From Cystobasidium ongulense (Eukaryota > Basidiomycota > Cystobasidiomycetes > Cystobasidiales > Cystobasidiaceae): a DNA stretch of 64,000 bases. Location: contig BQUP01000013.1 in the NCBI GenBank assembly GCA_022835595.1, positions 186,001-250,000 of the forward strand, given 5' to 3'. The notes below the pieces were generated by a model, which was not told the DNA's origin, did no database searches, and saw only the letters and a program-made list of their open reading frames with translations. This document shows, piece after piece, positions 1 through 12,600 of the stretch; the first letter of the stretch is position 1, and each line of letters opens with the position of its first letter. The position numbers were made by a program, and so were the translations under genes.

Positions 1-417
1 GCCACACCGTTGAAACGCCGGAAGGTCTTTCATGCATGCCTCTGGACAAAGTAGAACACAAGGTCGTTTTAGATACGGAGTGTGACACGGAGTTATGCAG
101 TAAGAGGCTGTCAGCAAGGCCGCATGGCGCCCAAGTCTTGTACTATATATATATGCCTGCTATTCCTAGAAATTTACTTGTCAATTGCATTTCGAGATGG
201 GTGGAAGAGTGGTGCTACATGCGCGTTCTCAGCTATTCTACACGTAAAGACATGCTTACTAGATTACTAAATTTGCGAAATAGGGTATAAGGCTCGCGCA
301 ATGCCTTGACTTGTTTGAGAGTCTAAGCATGTCTTGTACTGATTCTCCCCCGGATTAGCGTTCATGCGCGCTCGCATCTAGTCGCCTCTCGATACTGACT
401 GCCTTTCCTACAAAGGC
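1..417. other. Edge region without a supported gene
   Basis: Only short overlapping frames without splice-linked continuations or family similarity are present. It includes the 3' flank of the minus-strand peptidase gene that ends at 418. Nothing else is visible. Confidence 0.6.
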
Positions 418-2470
418 TTATGGGGCGAGTCCAGCCTTTCTCAATACCTCTCTAGTATCACCAAGTCCATCCAGTCGTCCAGCCGCTAGAATAGTAGGTT
501 CGCCACTTCTAACCTCTCCCTGAATGGGAGATTCAAGAGCATACTCTTTAGGTCTAAAGATGCGTCTCGCTACTCTCTGTAGATCGGGTAATGTCACTTC
601 GTCTATCTTGCTCAGCATCTCTTCGATAGGTACTTTGGAGTTGTGTGCCAGGACTTGGCGACCTAGATCTTCAACCTGTGTTGATCACGAGCATTGCATC
701 AGCTAGTTGTCCTGAGTTGCTGAACGGGTCGAGCAGATATAAATTCCTCACCTGGACCATTCTGCTCTCTAGCGCCATTACTAAGCTACTCTTCAACTGG
801 TTCTTTGCCCTATTCAGTTCACCATAGTTGACTCCTCGTCTGTTCGAAGTATCCATAAGTGCTTGCAGTTGATCTGCGACAATCATAGGCGCTCTCCCAA
901 TCAAATTAGGGCTAGTCGCGATATACATCGCGAACAGTCCTGTATCGTTATAGCAGTGATGGAATGCCGAGGCATGCTCAACTTCATGATATCTATTCAA
1001 GACTTGCGTGTATAAGCGGGAATACATGCCCTTGCCTGGTCCACCTGCGCTGAAGGACGAGCCTCCTCCGAGCAGCATCTGAAGCGTTGCTAGAACGTAA
1101 ACATCTGGATCGTGAATCGACAGACCTTCGTATGCGATGTACAGATGGCTGAATTCAAGATCGGGACGCGAGGTATCGTAGTATGCGCCTGCAGTGTATT
1201 TTGGTCTGGCATTGGCGAGCTCTTCGTATGTGGGTGCTAAGGACGATGGGAGATCGCTAGATGACGAACTGGAGAACAGAGAGTCCGTCGCTGATGTAGC
1301 GTATGGGGCTTTCCCTAAGCTTCTGCTAGAATCTGTCGACGTGCTGTTTGAATGGAGTAGGTGAGGTGGGGTATTTCTGCTTGCATTTGAAGCAGACGTC
1401 GTCGAGCGAAGTAAGGAAGGGTTCTCGAGGTGCCCAAAATGCTTCTCCGCCAATGCCAGAAGTTCTTCATGCGGTACTCCAGCACCCGCGACAACCATTC
1501 TATCAGGTCTGAACCATTCCTTTCTGTATGACTTGATGCATTCGGCATCGATTTTCGCTAGTCTATCCTCGGGAATCAACAATGGATGTCCAAGCGTGTT
1601 CCCCTGGAAAGCGACCTCATAGAGTATCTCAGGAAGGATCATTTCTGGCTTGTTGTTGATTTCCGCCAATTCATACTGCACGCTTTCTCTTTGTAAGTCG
1701 ATCTCTTCGTCTGTAATGACTGGATTGAGGACAGTATCGCTCAGTAGCGAGACTACCTGAGGCAGGCAATGCGTATATGATGATGCTTGATACATTATGA
1801 CTTCACGACTTGAAGAAGCAAGGAATTGTCCTCCTAGTGCTTCGATTTGACTTGTCATTTCTTCGCCCGTGCGATTCGTAGTACTCTTGAAGGCCAGTCT
1901 GTCAATCATGTGACTGCTGCCGCTGTTTCCTTCCCATTCATATCTGCTACCTGCTCCTACGTAGATACCAGCAGCAACGAAATGGCCAGGCGTACCATCT
2001 GTAGCTACTCTAACTCCGTTAGGCAAGGTCGAGACCTGTAACAAAGGAGCAGTGGGTGATGCGTCTGGTATATGCGGTTTGCTGGATGGTGTAGTGTGGG
2101 AAGTAGGGTTCGAGGATATCCGCTTTGCGTGTGCTTCTGATGATGCTGCTTCGCGGCGTGCTACTGAGGTGGTAGAAAAGCTAGATGACGGTTGCGAGCG
2201 TGTGACTATGCGTTGATTGCGAACAGATGAAGAAAGTGTCGACGATGATGAGGAGTTGCATTGGCTATTGACAGAATTGAGAGAGCTAGCTGGGTCTACT
2301 AGCAATGAAGAGCCTTCTGTCCCCGATGGATTCGATGAGCTTGACGAGGCCTGTCTCGATGCGAAAAGTTGGGACCGCCGTAACGTGGCAGGCAGAGCTC
2401 TAGAAGGCCCTGCTGCTGCATTCCCCGATACGTGAGCCTGAGCTGCACGCCGTGATAAGTGTCGTAACAT
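418..2470 (-). CDS. MAS2: Mitochondrial processing peptidase alpha subunit
   Basis: Exons 752..2470 and 418..675 (intron 676..751, GTGAGG...CACAG) give 658 aa. The protein is the non-catalytic, substrate-binding half of the matrix protease that removes presequences from imported mitochondrial precursors. Its M16 fold is recognisable: where the beta subunit has its HxxEH zinc site this protein reads SSHMIDRLAFKST, as alpha subunits do. It also has the glycine-rich loop (GGGSSFSAGGPGKGMY) that captures presequences. The first ATG in frame is at 2470; the open frame upstream has no ATG. The first 120 or so residues are Ser/Arg-rich and poorly conserved, fitting a long presequence plus low-complexity linker, so the protein is longer than the usual ~500 aa. 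A second Ser-rich insert lies between the first M16 domain and the glycine loop. Confidence 0.93.
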
Positions 2471-3038
2471 GGCTGTAGATGCTGATGAATTGAAGTAGAA
2501 AGAAAAGTGACCCGGCAAGTTTCGCGCAAACGCCCGACGACTCAGCACTTCGGCGGACGAAAGTTTGGTGGCGGAAAATATACGCAAACTATCATGTTAG
2601 GAAGTGCGTTCCAAATATAAAGCTCATACCACACACACAGGTCAGAATAGTTCACGATATCTGAACAGTCTCTGAAGCCAGGCCTATCACAGAAACAGGT
2701 CAGAAGCGCGCGCGATAATGCAAAAAAGCAATCAAGCATGATGCAAACTGAATGACAGTGGAATTGTATTTCGAAACTGAACAACGAATGTCTAAATACC
2801 CATCTAGATAACGAACGAGGCATGTACTTGTGTTCCTTACGAGCGATCTAGTTGTTTGCGCAATCGATAGCTACTTCTATGAGGGTTCTAATATGCTTTT
2901 TAGATGCGAGAGACGTAATGATTCTTCTTCTTTTTCCACCGGACACGACACGACGCAACACACCGACAGACCCAGAAAACCGCAATAACTTTTCTTAAAC
3001 TCCTTTCTCTGTAGTACCTTTATCTAATTGTGGCATTT
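2471..3038. other. Intergenic: 5' flank of MAS2, 3' flank of desaturase 1
   Basis: No coding continuation was found. The region lies upstream of MAS2 and so should carry its promoter. No clear TATA box or repeated operator was seen. Confidence 0.5.
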
Positions 3039-4882
3039 TTACTCCTGCTCTGAACCTGAAGTCGTATCATCAAGTGCAACTGCGGAATCTTCCTCGTATA
3101 CAACTCTTCTAGCAGCCTTTCCATGCTTGTTCTTGTAGAAAACGCATCCTCCTTCATCCTCGACGAATCTACATTCTTGGTAGTTCTTGACGAGCGAATA
3201 GTACATGTTGTCGTCGGATTTCATGTAATAGTCACCGAGGACGGATTTCAAAGCCTCTGTTGCTTCCCAAGCATGGTAGTGCGGAATACGTGATGAAATA
3301 TGGTGAGCAACATGTGTTTCACAGATGCCATGTAAGAAGAAAGCTCCGATCTTGCCACCTAGGTTTCGGTCAATTGTGCAAAGAGCTCCTCTTGGGAAGG
3401 TCCACTCTGAATTTCGGTAATGGGGTAGGTTAATATCCGTGTGTTGAAGGAAAGTGACGCTGAAAGGGTAAAGAATGTCAGCTAAAGGTACCCTTGAAAG
3501 TCTCGCGGTCGATCAACAAGACTTACAGGACCAGAGTATGATTCAGAACGAGCCAAGGAACGAAATAATAGCAGAGGAACTCGGTGAATGAACGATAGTA
3601 GATCCATGTAGACAGAACTCCAATCATGCTGAAGACACCAATATCCGAAAGGACGATCTGGGTGAAATGTTTCTTGTCAAAGATGGTAGCTTTAGGATCG
3701 AAGTGAGAGACCCATTCAGGGTATGGTTGTCCAGAAGCGTTCTTGAGTAAATAAGCTGGCCATCCAAAGAATTGTTGAACCAATAGCCAAGTCAATGTCC
3801 AGAATGGAGCATCTTCGAATAGATCATCGAGGACTTCAAACGTCGACTTCTTATCGGCGGCAGGTTCAGATAGGCCTGAAGCTATAGCATGTGCGTGTGC
3901 AGGTCGTAGACCGAGCTCGCTGCGTGTAAAGGGAATGAAGACTTCATCGCGTTCCATGCTGCCGGTACCAGCGTGATGGCGAGCGTGCTAGAAGGTGGAA
4001 GACCAATCAGAACACGAACAGCGTCAACAACGCGTACAAAGCACGAAAGAACCTACACTAATGCGCCAGCTGTGGTAGGGAGTCAATAGCATCGAGTGCA
4101 GGATAAGTCCGACGGTGTTGTTGAGTGTCTTTGAAGTGGAGAATGCTTGGTGACCGCCTGCAGAACGAACAGAAGGAAAGACATTAGCAAGAGTTCAAGA
4201 GTTGTGCTACACGTTCGCTTTCTTTACGAATGCAAGGTTGCTGCTCACATTCGTGTCCAATGACCCAAATACCGAATCCAATAGTTCCAGTGCAGAGAGC
4301 GTAGGCCGCCCATGACAGAAGTCTAGCAGCCGTTCCGGCGTATCCATCTAGCAGCAGACCATTCTTGTAGTTGAAGAAGCCATCGATATATGTAGCAGCG
4401 TATGTTAGAGCAGCTTCCATTGCGAAATCGGTGAAAAGGTAGGAAAATGAGCGTAGGGCTGATCTTTCGAAGCAGTGTTTGGGAATGCATCCTGAAAGTC
4501 ATTCGAAAGGAGTAATCACAATACAAGTCAGTTATATGTGTCTTTTCGTGTTTGTATCTTGACGATATAGAGATGTCCGGGACCGCCCGTTTATATGAAA
4601 TTTTGACAGTGGCGACTCCCATTTCATCTCTAGCCCATTGACTGGAATCAAGAACGTGTAGGAGCGAGATGCGCGCGACCCACCCAATAGATCCTTTACT
4701 GAGAATGAAGGTGGAGTGAATGTGCTCATGGCATCCTCATCGCTGTCGCTGTCGCTGCTGCTGTTGTCGTTTGCAGCGAGTGACTGTTCGTCGTGAATCG
4801 TGCTCTTGGCTTGCACTTTTCGCTGCTTGATGGTCGCGACGGGTTCAGCGAGTGCAGAGGCGCGCGATAGAGTGGCCGCCAT
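3039..4882 (-). CDS. FAD2: Delta-12 (oleate) fatty-acid desaturase, copy 1
   Basis: Exons 4684..4882, 4249..4491, 4057..4157, 3527..3987 and 3039..3459 give 474 aa. It is a membrane-bound di-iron desaturase of the ER that converts oleoyl to linoleoyl chains. The three histidine boxes are present: HECGH at about residues 145-149 (split by an intron after GAAT), HARHH at 182-186 at the start of exon 4, and HVAHH near 379-383. The segment [14 protein letters not shown] matches the conserved N-terminal motif of FAD2-type enzymes. Hydrophobic membrane segments flank the boxes. The first ATG after an upstream in-frame open stretch is at 4882. Copy 2 lies just upstream on the same strand and shares the first three intron positions and phases. 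Copy 1 has one extra intron (3460..3526) interrupting the motif [11 protein letters not shown]. Delta-15 or bifunctional activity cannot be excluded from sequence alone. Confidence 0.92.
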
Positions 4883-6207
4883 GGTGACGATAGTCGAGAA
4901 GAAGACTGAGGAAGTGAGTATAGATCCAATGAATGAAGGTGTTAGTGGAAAGGAACAGCAGTGGATTGGATTGGATTGGTTTTCTTGAGGATAATCTCTG
5001 CGGAATGTCGATTCGATTATTCGATTGTAATAATATAATTTATGGATACTATTGAAAGGACGCGACTTTGGAATATCTTTGATAAAAGGCACTACTACTT
5101 CCATTCAAGTCCTCAGCCCACTTCTTGGAGTAACTTACGGTAAATTAAGTACGTTCAGCCGCATGAGCGTTTCCCACCCTTTCCCTTCCCATGCGATGTC
5201 CATTGTTCGCTCGCCATAAAAGATAGACCAGAGTAAATAGCGTAATAGAGGGCACCTTTCTTGGACGGTGAGTTTCGCCGTCGTGGAAGGCTAGTCTTGT
5301 AATTATTACCCTAGATAGAGATCCTCTCCACGGCCAAGCGGGATTCTGGCCATGGCGGATCGGGCTACTACCTCTACTGCCCTCTACCGCTGAAGTTTCT
5401 AATGCCTGCGATAGTAGCGTATGAGCAGCTGTGTGCTGGAAACTACTTACTCCTGCTGAGTAGTTTCCAACACACTGCTGCTCATACGGCTACTGTCGCA
5501 GGCACTAGAAGCTTCAGCGGTAGAGCGGATGACTAGACTTCACCGTGTAGAGTGGGTGGACGTCCATCATGGGTTGTAGAGCTTTAGCAATAACAGTGAA
5601 GAGTCGAGCTTGCTGTATCCTAGCTGACACAAAGACAAGATGCAAGGCAAATATCTCTCTCTCCATTCACTCAACTCAATTGAGCTTATTCACCACAGAC
5701 CTCTGTCAGACATCCTGCATACGACGATCACTCTGCGTGGATTTGCATTTATTAGTCTTTGCGTCTGACTACTGATGAGAGAAACAGCAAGGACGACAAT
5801 CGAACAGTTAGTAGAGGGAAGTAACGAGTATGTAATTTGTATATTGCCCGCAATAGAGGTACGAACAAACACGGCATAAAAGGGGAGAGGAAAGAACAGA
5901 CACAAAAGAGCACACATCCCCTTTCCATTTAGCACCGAAAGAAACACACACGCACGAAGAAAATCGCAAGCAAAGTAAAGCACGTATCTTGATTCCATTC
6001 CATCCTACTCTTTCTATCACTTCTCATCATATTCGCTTACTTTTCCCAAAACTACTTTTCTAATTCCCATCTAAATATTTTATGATTTAATTGAGTTTTT
6101 TGCATAAAGAGTGTGTGGGTTTGAATCTTGTCATGTTGGAGAGTGAGGAGCATGTGTATGAAAGTGGTGATTGTAGAGCTATCTCTTTATCCCTTTAGTG
6201 CATCCCT
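4883..6207. other. Region between the two desaturases
   Basis: 1.3 kb without a supported gene. It holds the promoter of copy 1, the 3' flank of copy 2 and the long hairpin at 5382..5525. Short open frames here lack splice partners and family similarity. Confidence 0.6.
5382..5525. repeat. Long imperfect inverted repeat (hairpin)
   Basis: The arms are 5382..5447 (66 nt) and 5459..5525 (67 nt) around an 11-nt loop. Aligning the left arm with the reverse complement of the right arm gives five substitutions and one single-base gap. The outer ends are perfect (CTCTACCGCTGAAG). No flanking target-site duplication and no open frame were recognised. It could be a foldback or MITE-like element, or a hairpin-forming transcript or terminator region between the desaturases. 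Confidence 0.9.
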
Positions 6208-8077
6208 TCAATAATCCTCCTCTGAACCCGAAGCTACAGCCGAAGCTCCTCCATTAACATCAACACCCGAATCTTCATCATAAACGACCTTTCTAACAGA
6301 TTTACCTAGTTTGTTCCTGTAGAACAGGACTGATCCTTCATCCTCGACAAACTTGCACTGTTTGTAGTTCTTGACTAGGGAATAGTACATGTTGTCGTCC
6401 GACTTCATGTAATAGTCACCGAGGACGGATTTCAGAGCCTCTGTAGCTTCCCAAGCGTGGTAGTGTGGGATCCGGCTATTTATGTGGTGAGATACGTGTG
6501 TTTCGCAAATGCCATGTAGGATGAATGCTCCGATCGCTCCTCCAAGGTTTCGGTCGACGGTGCAGAGAGCGCCTCTAGGGAAAGTCCACTCTGAGTTTCG
6601 GTAGTGGGGTAGGTTAGGGTCCGTGTGCTGGAGGAAAGTGATGAGCACTAGGTGGTGGTTGACGACGAAGTAAGGGATGATATAGTATCGGAGGACTTCG
6701 GCGAATCCGCGGTATTCACCCCAAGTAATTAGAGCAGCGAAAGTGGTGAGGATACCAATATCGGATAGGATGATCTGGCTGCGGTGTTTCTTGTCAAAGA
6801 TAGGAGAGTTAGGATCAAAGTGGTTGGTCCATCTTCCGTACTTTTGTCCAGATGCGTTTCTAAGGAGGTACATGGGCCATCCTAGAGTTTGCTGCAAGAC
6901 GACCCAGAACAAGTTCCATAGAGGAGCGTCTTCTAGAATCTCATCAAGTGCTTCAAAGGTAGTTTCACCCTGCTTGACTGCCTCTTCTTTTTGTGCTGTG
7001 GCGGGTGGAATGCCAACTTGCGAGCGAGTCTTGGGGACGAAAACTTCATCTCGCTCCATGCTGCCGGTAGCGGCGTGGTGACGGGCGTGCTGTGATTAAC
7101 AGTTTGTCAGTGACTGATGTCTCGCAGTGATATTTCCTCTGACTCACGCTGATTCTCCAGCTGTGGTAAGGAACGAGAAGGGCAGAGTGGCAGATGAGAC
7201 CGACGGTGTTGTTGAGGGTCTTTGAGGTTGAGAAGGCTTGGTGACCGCCTGTAAATAGAAGCACGTTCAATTAGTGCAATGTCCTTTTGTGATTTAAGCC
7301 CGTTTGACATTGCTCGGTCCGATGTGCCTGTCTTTGAACTTCGCCAAGACCGGCACACAGGAACCTGCTAAAGCAGCTACCAGAGCCTGCCAACGCCGCT
7401 GTCAAAGCCTGCTGATGCAGCTGCCGACGCAGCTGCCGACGCAACTGCCAACGCAGCTACTGATGCCCTGCACTCACATTCGTGTGCCACAACCCAAACT
7501 CCCGTACCGACTGAACCAGCGCAGAAGGCATATACAGCCCAAGCAACGACTCTTGCGATTGATCCAGCGAGGCCATTCAGGACGGAGCCATTCTTGGCGT
7601 TGAACGCGGGATCGATAAAGGTAGCAGAGTAGACGATGACTGCTAGCATTGCGAAATCTGCAAAGAGGTAGAGGAACGATCTGAAGGCGGATCTTTCAAA
7701 GCAGTGTTTTGGGATGGCGCCTGTGGTTGATTGACGGGATCGAGGTGGATAAGAAGGAGGGTTATTCAAGGTCAGTATTTCTGCATGATCATACGTCTCT
7801 GCGCCTCTCTTGCTGCTGTCCGACACGTCGAAGAGTGGGCCAACGAGGAGGGATTCTCTCCCGTTTGCCGTTGGCCATGCACGCAGGATCGTGGCGGCGA
7901 CTCACCCAGTAGGTCCTTTACGGTGAATGAAGGCGGGGTGAAGGTGGACATGCCATCGCCAGACTCGTCGGAGGACGAGTCACTGGCATCTTCAGCGGTG
8001 TGGAGGGTGCTCTTTGCCTGGACGACGCGCTGTCGGAGGCCCGCTGGCTGGGTTGAGGATGGGGCGAGGCCGGCCAT
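6208..8077 (-). CDS. FAD2: Delta-12 (oleate) fatty-acid desaturase, copy 2
   Basis: Exons 7906..8077, 7478..7720, 7148..7248 and 6208..7089 give 465 aa. It is a paralogue of copy 1 with the same predicted ER role in linoleate synthesis. The histidine boxes are HECGH at about residues 136-140, HARHH at 173-177 and HVSHH at 370-374. Exons 2 and 3 are exactly as long as in copy 1 (243 and 101 nt). Exon 4 (882 nt) equals the summed length of copy 1 exons 4 and 5 (461+421), so the catalytic half has no net length change. The N-terminal about 60 residues and the C-terminal acidic tail diverge most. Intron 2 (7249..7477) is unusually long and contains a 12-nt tandem repeat. The start is the first ATG (8077), aligned with that of copy 1 by the following [10 protein letters not shown]-like motif. 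Confidence 0.93.
7417..7464. repeat. 12-nt tandem repeat in desaturase copy 2 intron
   Basis: Four consecutive 12-mers of the type GCAGCTGCCGAC, the first two identical and the later two diverged, lie inside intron 2 (7249..7477). The corresponding intron of copy 1 is short and lacks them. The minus-strand frame stays open through the repeat (Ala/Ser-rich) but ends before the next exon. Confidence 0.85.
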
Positions 8078-9667
8078 GGTGGGCGGCGGTGGGAGGAGGG
8101 TGAAGAGAGAGCAAGCAGTAGTGCTGATGTGAGTGCCCTGCTGCGACCGAGGAAGAGCGAGTGTTCAGTGTGTCGACGTGGTTGGAGAGAGAGAGCAAGC
8201 AAAAAGCCACAGATGAGCCGACTTGCCAACTTTTTCCGCCCAACTTTGTCTGCAATCCATCCATCAATCAGATTCCGCGCGACTCTTTCCGATCGACACG
8301 GTGCAAGGACGGGAGAAGCAGGCGCATGCATAGGGCACACACACCATCACCATGTACTATTACTCACCCTCACTGCTGTCCTCTCTTCAGTCTGGTCGAG
8401 TCTACGCGCTGCTCCCACTCGCACTCGATATCCGCCACCACGTTCCTTGGCTTGGGCCATGCATTTCGAGTGAGTCGCCACCCTCCAACGATCCGCCAAT
8501 TAGTCGCCACATCCAGTCCCCGGCACATTCACAAGCAGATCCCCTCCAGGCCGGACACATTACAACGGCTACTACTATTTTATTGCTACTGTTGCCACGT
8601 CGATAGAATGGTATTGCTTCCAATCAAACAAGCTACACTGACCCCCCTACGTACTCGCTGAAAGTAATCTCCATCCAGTACCATTCATGAATGACACCAT
8701 GCTTGTTCCTTCCAACGCTTTTATGATTGTTCGTGATAGAGTAATGCTCGGCTACACAATCCTGGACAAGGTATGCATTCGCTGAAGCCCAGTCAGGTAT
8801 CCAGTGGTCAGATCTCTGTTCACATCGAGAAAGCCATACACCTGCAAGCTGAAAGACTAGGGAGGCCTAACGTGATTCATGCAGTCCCCATACCACTCAC
8901 TTGTCATTTACTGAATCCTTGGAGACTGACCTACCCCCGTACAGTCGTCAGATATCGCTTAAATCGACTGGCAGGAGTTCATTATGCCCTGACAAGATAT
9001 CCATCTTGCAACTGCAAGCTACTCAGTACCAATGTTACACTTGATTCACTTATTTCTTGCAGATTCAATGGCTCGTCCAGCCTCTCGCTTAACGAGACAT
9101 GCATCACGCCCAGCATAGCGAGGGAGAATGCTGTATGTAACAGCACCCATTTCCCCATACATGTGATGTCAAGTATGCATTGCTGAGCTGCAAAAGGCGG
9201 ATGCAAAATGCAGCTAGCACTCCAAGCTCGTTCTTCGGACTTCATCTTTCGGGTTGACAGCATTCAGGAACTTGTTTGCATACAGTAGGTAGGCGCGTCG
9301 GCTAGTCCTGTAAGGTGTATACCTGTTCATGATCCATCACGAGTAGGAGAGAAGCTGTCCGTTTTTCCGGATGCAACAGCGCAGAGATGAAGCAGAGCAG
9401 GATATTCTTGAATGTCTGCCAGTTGTCGGAAAAACACGTGATTATAGTGGCACATAAGACACTGCTGTAAGAAGACGATACCTGCGACGCGGTTAAGAAA
9501 GTACACAGCGCAAAGCAGACCCAACGGTACTGACGGTTCTATGTGTAACTCTTGTAATGTAGACGGACGTACTCAATCAGGTCGATCATCCGCTCAATTC
9601 ATAGCTGCAAATTGACAAATTGTTCTCCTTACTGCCACACCATTCAGACTGCCCACCAGTGTCAGCC
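8078..9667. promoter_or_regulatory. Divergent promoter region, desaturase 2 / SYO1
   Basis: 1.6 kb, the longest gap in the window, lies between the start of desaturase copy 2 (-) and SYO1 (+). Several overlapping open frames (about 8130-8660 and 8770-9260) occur on both strands without family similarity or splice partners. They look like chance frames or 5' UTR. No element could be named. Confidence 0.45.
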
Positions 9668-12600
9668 ATGCCTAAATCAGCAGCAAGACGCAAGCGCATT
9701 CGCACAGCAAGAGCAGAAGCTGATCCTATAAGCCTGCCAGAGTCCAAGGCTGCTTCGAATAGTGCCGCTGGTGGTGAAAGTTCGACTGCTGGTGATCGGA
9801 GTAAAACTGCAAAGAAGAGCACTGCTGGGCAGGACAGAGAGAAGCATTTAGGGCCTGTACTGGACAAGGTGTGTCCCTGCAGTTGTCATCCTGCTTGTAC
9901 TCTGCCCATCTTGCTGACTCGCTCTACTTGATATCATCCTCGTACGCCCAGCTCTCTTCAGATTCTGCAGATGATAGACTATGGGCAACAGCGGCTACTT
10001 CGCATATACTAAGCAACGCAGACGCAGGCACGAGAAGAGCATTACAGTCTAAGAATATAGTTGGAACACTCATCAACCTCCTAAACGACAATGTTGATGA
10101 AATTAAAGCGGAAGCTTGTGGTGCTATCAGGAATTTGGCTATTGAAGGTGGTGCCGAAGTTTGTGCAGAGGTGGGTATATACTTCACACAGACTGTCCTT
10201 TATGACAGCTAGACTGACCATCTGACTCTCTTCCGTCTTCTTCATCTTGTGGTACCGGTGTATATTCTCAGATGTTCAATAAATCAATTGTAACAAAACT
10301 ACAACCTCAAATAACAACAGTATCACTAGCATTAGAGAATTTCCTAAAAGGTATCAAACCGAAAAATGAAGATGAAATTAGAGTTAGAAAGGTATTATGG
10401 AGTTGGATTGAGCATCTCAGTACTGTTTTCTGGTGTTTGGCGTGAGTTTCTCATCACCTTTATTGTGGAAAGACCAAAGACTAGAACGATGGAACGAGAA
10501 AGCTGATGGATGGACTTTCTTCTCTCCTTCCATGGTATATTTATCAGCGAAACTTCAGATAAAGCTTTCAAAGCTATCGTTACCATACAACCACTTTCAG
10601 ACTTGCTTTATCAAATCTTGAAGAATGCAGTACCCGTAGATGGTTCTCCCGTTTCTTCGAGCAAAATACCTGCGAATGTAGCTTTGGCAGCTGGTGAGCC
10701 TGTTCCATCAGCCTGGCACCCTGGAACGGGCATTGCCAAGCGACATATCGAGTTTCGCGGACTTGCTAATACTTCTTTCTTCTTTCCCGTCTATAGCACA
10801 AGCAGTCTACGTGCTCACAGACGTGAACGTACCAAGCGCACCTAGGTTCCCACTACCTCGCGACGTTACAAAATCAGCAGCATACAGCAACACCCGTTCA
10901 ATGCTTCATGAATCACTGCGCAATCTCTCATCTTCTTTCGAATCCTCGTCTTCTTCATCAACGCAAACATCCGAATCAAATGAACAGCACCAAAGTCTTC
11001 TAGTTATGCTCATTGGTATACATCAAAATTTGACTTCACAAAGAGCATTTGGGAAATCAACAGCTAAGAATGATGAGGAAATACAAGAACAAGCATTCAA
11101 TCGATTGACTCTACGTGTTTTAGCTAGTTTGATATCATCCCTTGATATTGAATACGATGCTCAATCTGCTATACAAGCGTTTAACTCTCTACCTTTGTCC
11201 TCCTCCGCTTCTGCTACTAGCGCAGAGAAGAACGCTTCGATTGAATCAGTACAAGTCTCGCCCTCGAGAAGAACATTAGATAGGATCGAAAATAAATGGA
11301 CTAGAATTAGATTGGCATTGGAAATATTAGGTGAATTAGTAGCTGGTGTTGATGGATTATTAGATCCAGCTCTATTAGGGGAGGAGGAATATGAAGAGTG
11401 GACAGGAATCGAAAAAGATGCTGAAATGGATACTGAAGAAGAGCGAAAAGGCGGAGAATCTACCTCGAATGGAGATTCACAACAAATCGAGCAGAAACCA
11501 TTGCTTATTTCAAAAGATATCAGATCTTTACTCTCTCAACTTCCTACTCTTTTATTATCACTTGGTAAATCATCAAGTATAAGCTTTACATCCCCTCCTT
11601 CTTCCGCACCTGCATCCAAGGTCTCCTCTAAACCGGAAGAGAACCTCATCTCGACACAAATTGATGCGCCATCCTCATCGGCGCAATCAAGTGAAAACAT
11701 CAAGGAAGAGGGTCAAAAGGGAACGTATGTACCCGCTCTAAGCGAGGTCTTCTCTTTCGTGCATGTCAGAGCTTTGGAATGCTTAAACAATCTTCTCATA
11801 ACACTTGCGAGATCTGGAGTTTCGGATGAGAGCGAAGTTGCTACTGCGAAAGCGGAGATTGAAGAAGAAGAAGAAGACGAAGCTGGAGATGATGAGATAC
11901 CACATGATATGGAAGAGATGCTAAGCGAGAGCAGCGGAACTCTAGAAGACGCACTGTTAGACGATGTCGAGGAAGATATGAATACTGAAGCTGGACCTGA
12001 AGAAGCGAATGGAAAGTCAAGTAGCTATCTACTTGACAATCTCTCATCCTTCCAACATGTCTTTGAAGGCTTGTTCCACATCCTTGTAGAATATCAAGCG
12101 CGATATCGGAGCATCGTTCAAGGACCCCTCAAGAGCAAAGACAATAGCTTTGAAGGGCTGCAGTTGGTCGTGGAAGCTAGTGTAGGGTGCATATGGGCAT
12201 TGACGAGATTATGCGGAGAGCATCTGGTAAGTCGAATTTTAATCCAGTGTGTGGTGGCAGAGTACTGAATTCATTTCGTCCCCTCGGCGATTGCTCGAAT
12301 AGACCGTTGGACAAGATGAACATCGACTATTACTGAGCACACTTGATATAAGCTTGCAAGAACCCAAGAGCTTTGATATCGCCATTCGATGCGTTGGTGC
12401 ACTTGGACAGCTTGCTGTTCGACAGAGTGTTTCGATTGAGGAGAATGAGGTGAGTAGAATGATGCGCCATTGCCTTCATGTTCTGAAAAGCTCAGACTGA
12501 TTGGATGTGTTTGAATTTACTTTACATTCCTTGTTTTATACAGACTATCGGTAAAGCCCTCCTAGGACAGCTAGACGACAAGCAACTCTCGAAACTGAAC

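Noticed and set aside
671-2587. Longer MAS2 start at 2587
   Set aside because: The codon at 2587 is TTG; the first ATG in frame is 2470 and still gives a long presequence.
5382-5525. CRISPR-like or tRNA structure
   Set aside because: Only one inverted pair, no direct repeats or spacers, and no cloverleaf or A/B box was seen.
8129-8661. Three overlapping plus-strand frames upstream of desaturase copy 2
   Set aside because: No splice continuity, no conserved motifs; more likely leader or promoter of the divergent genes.
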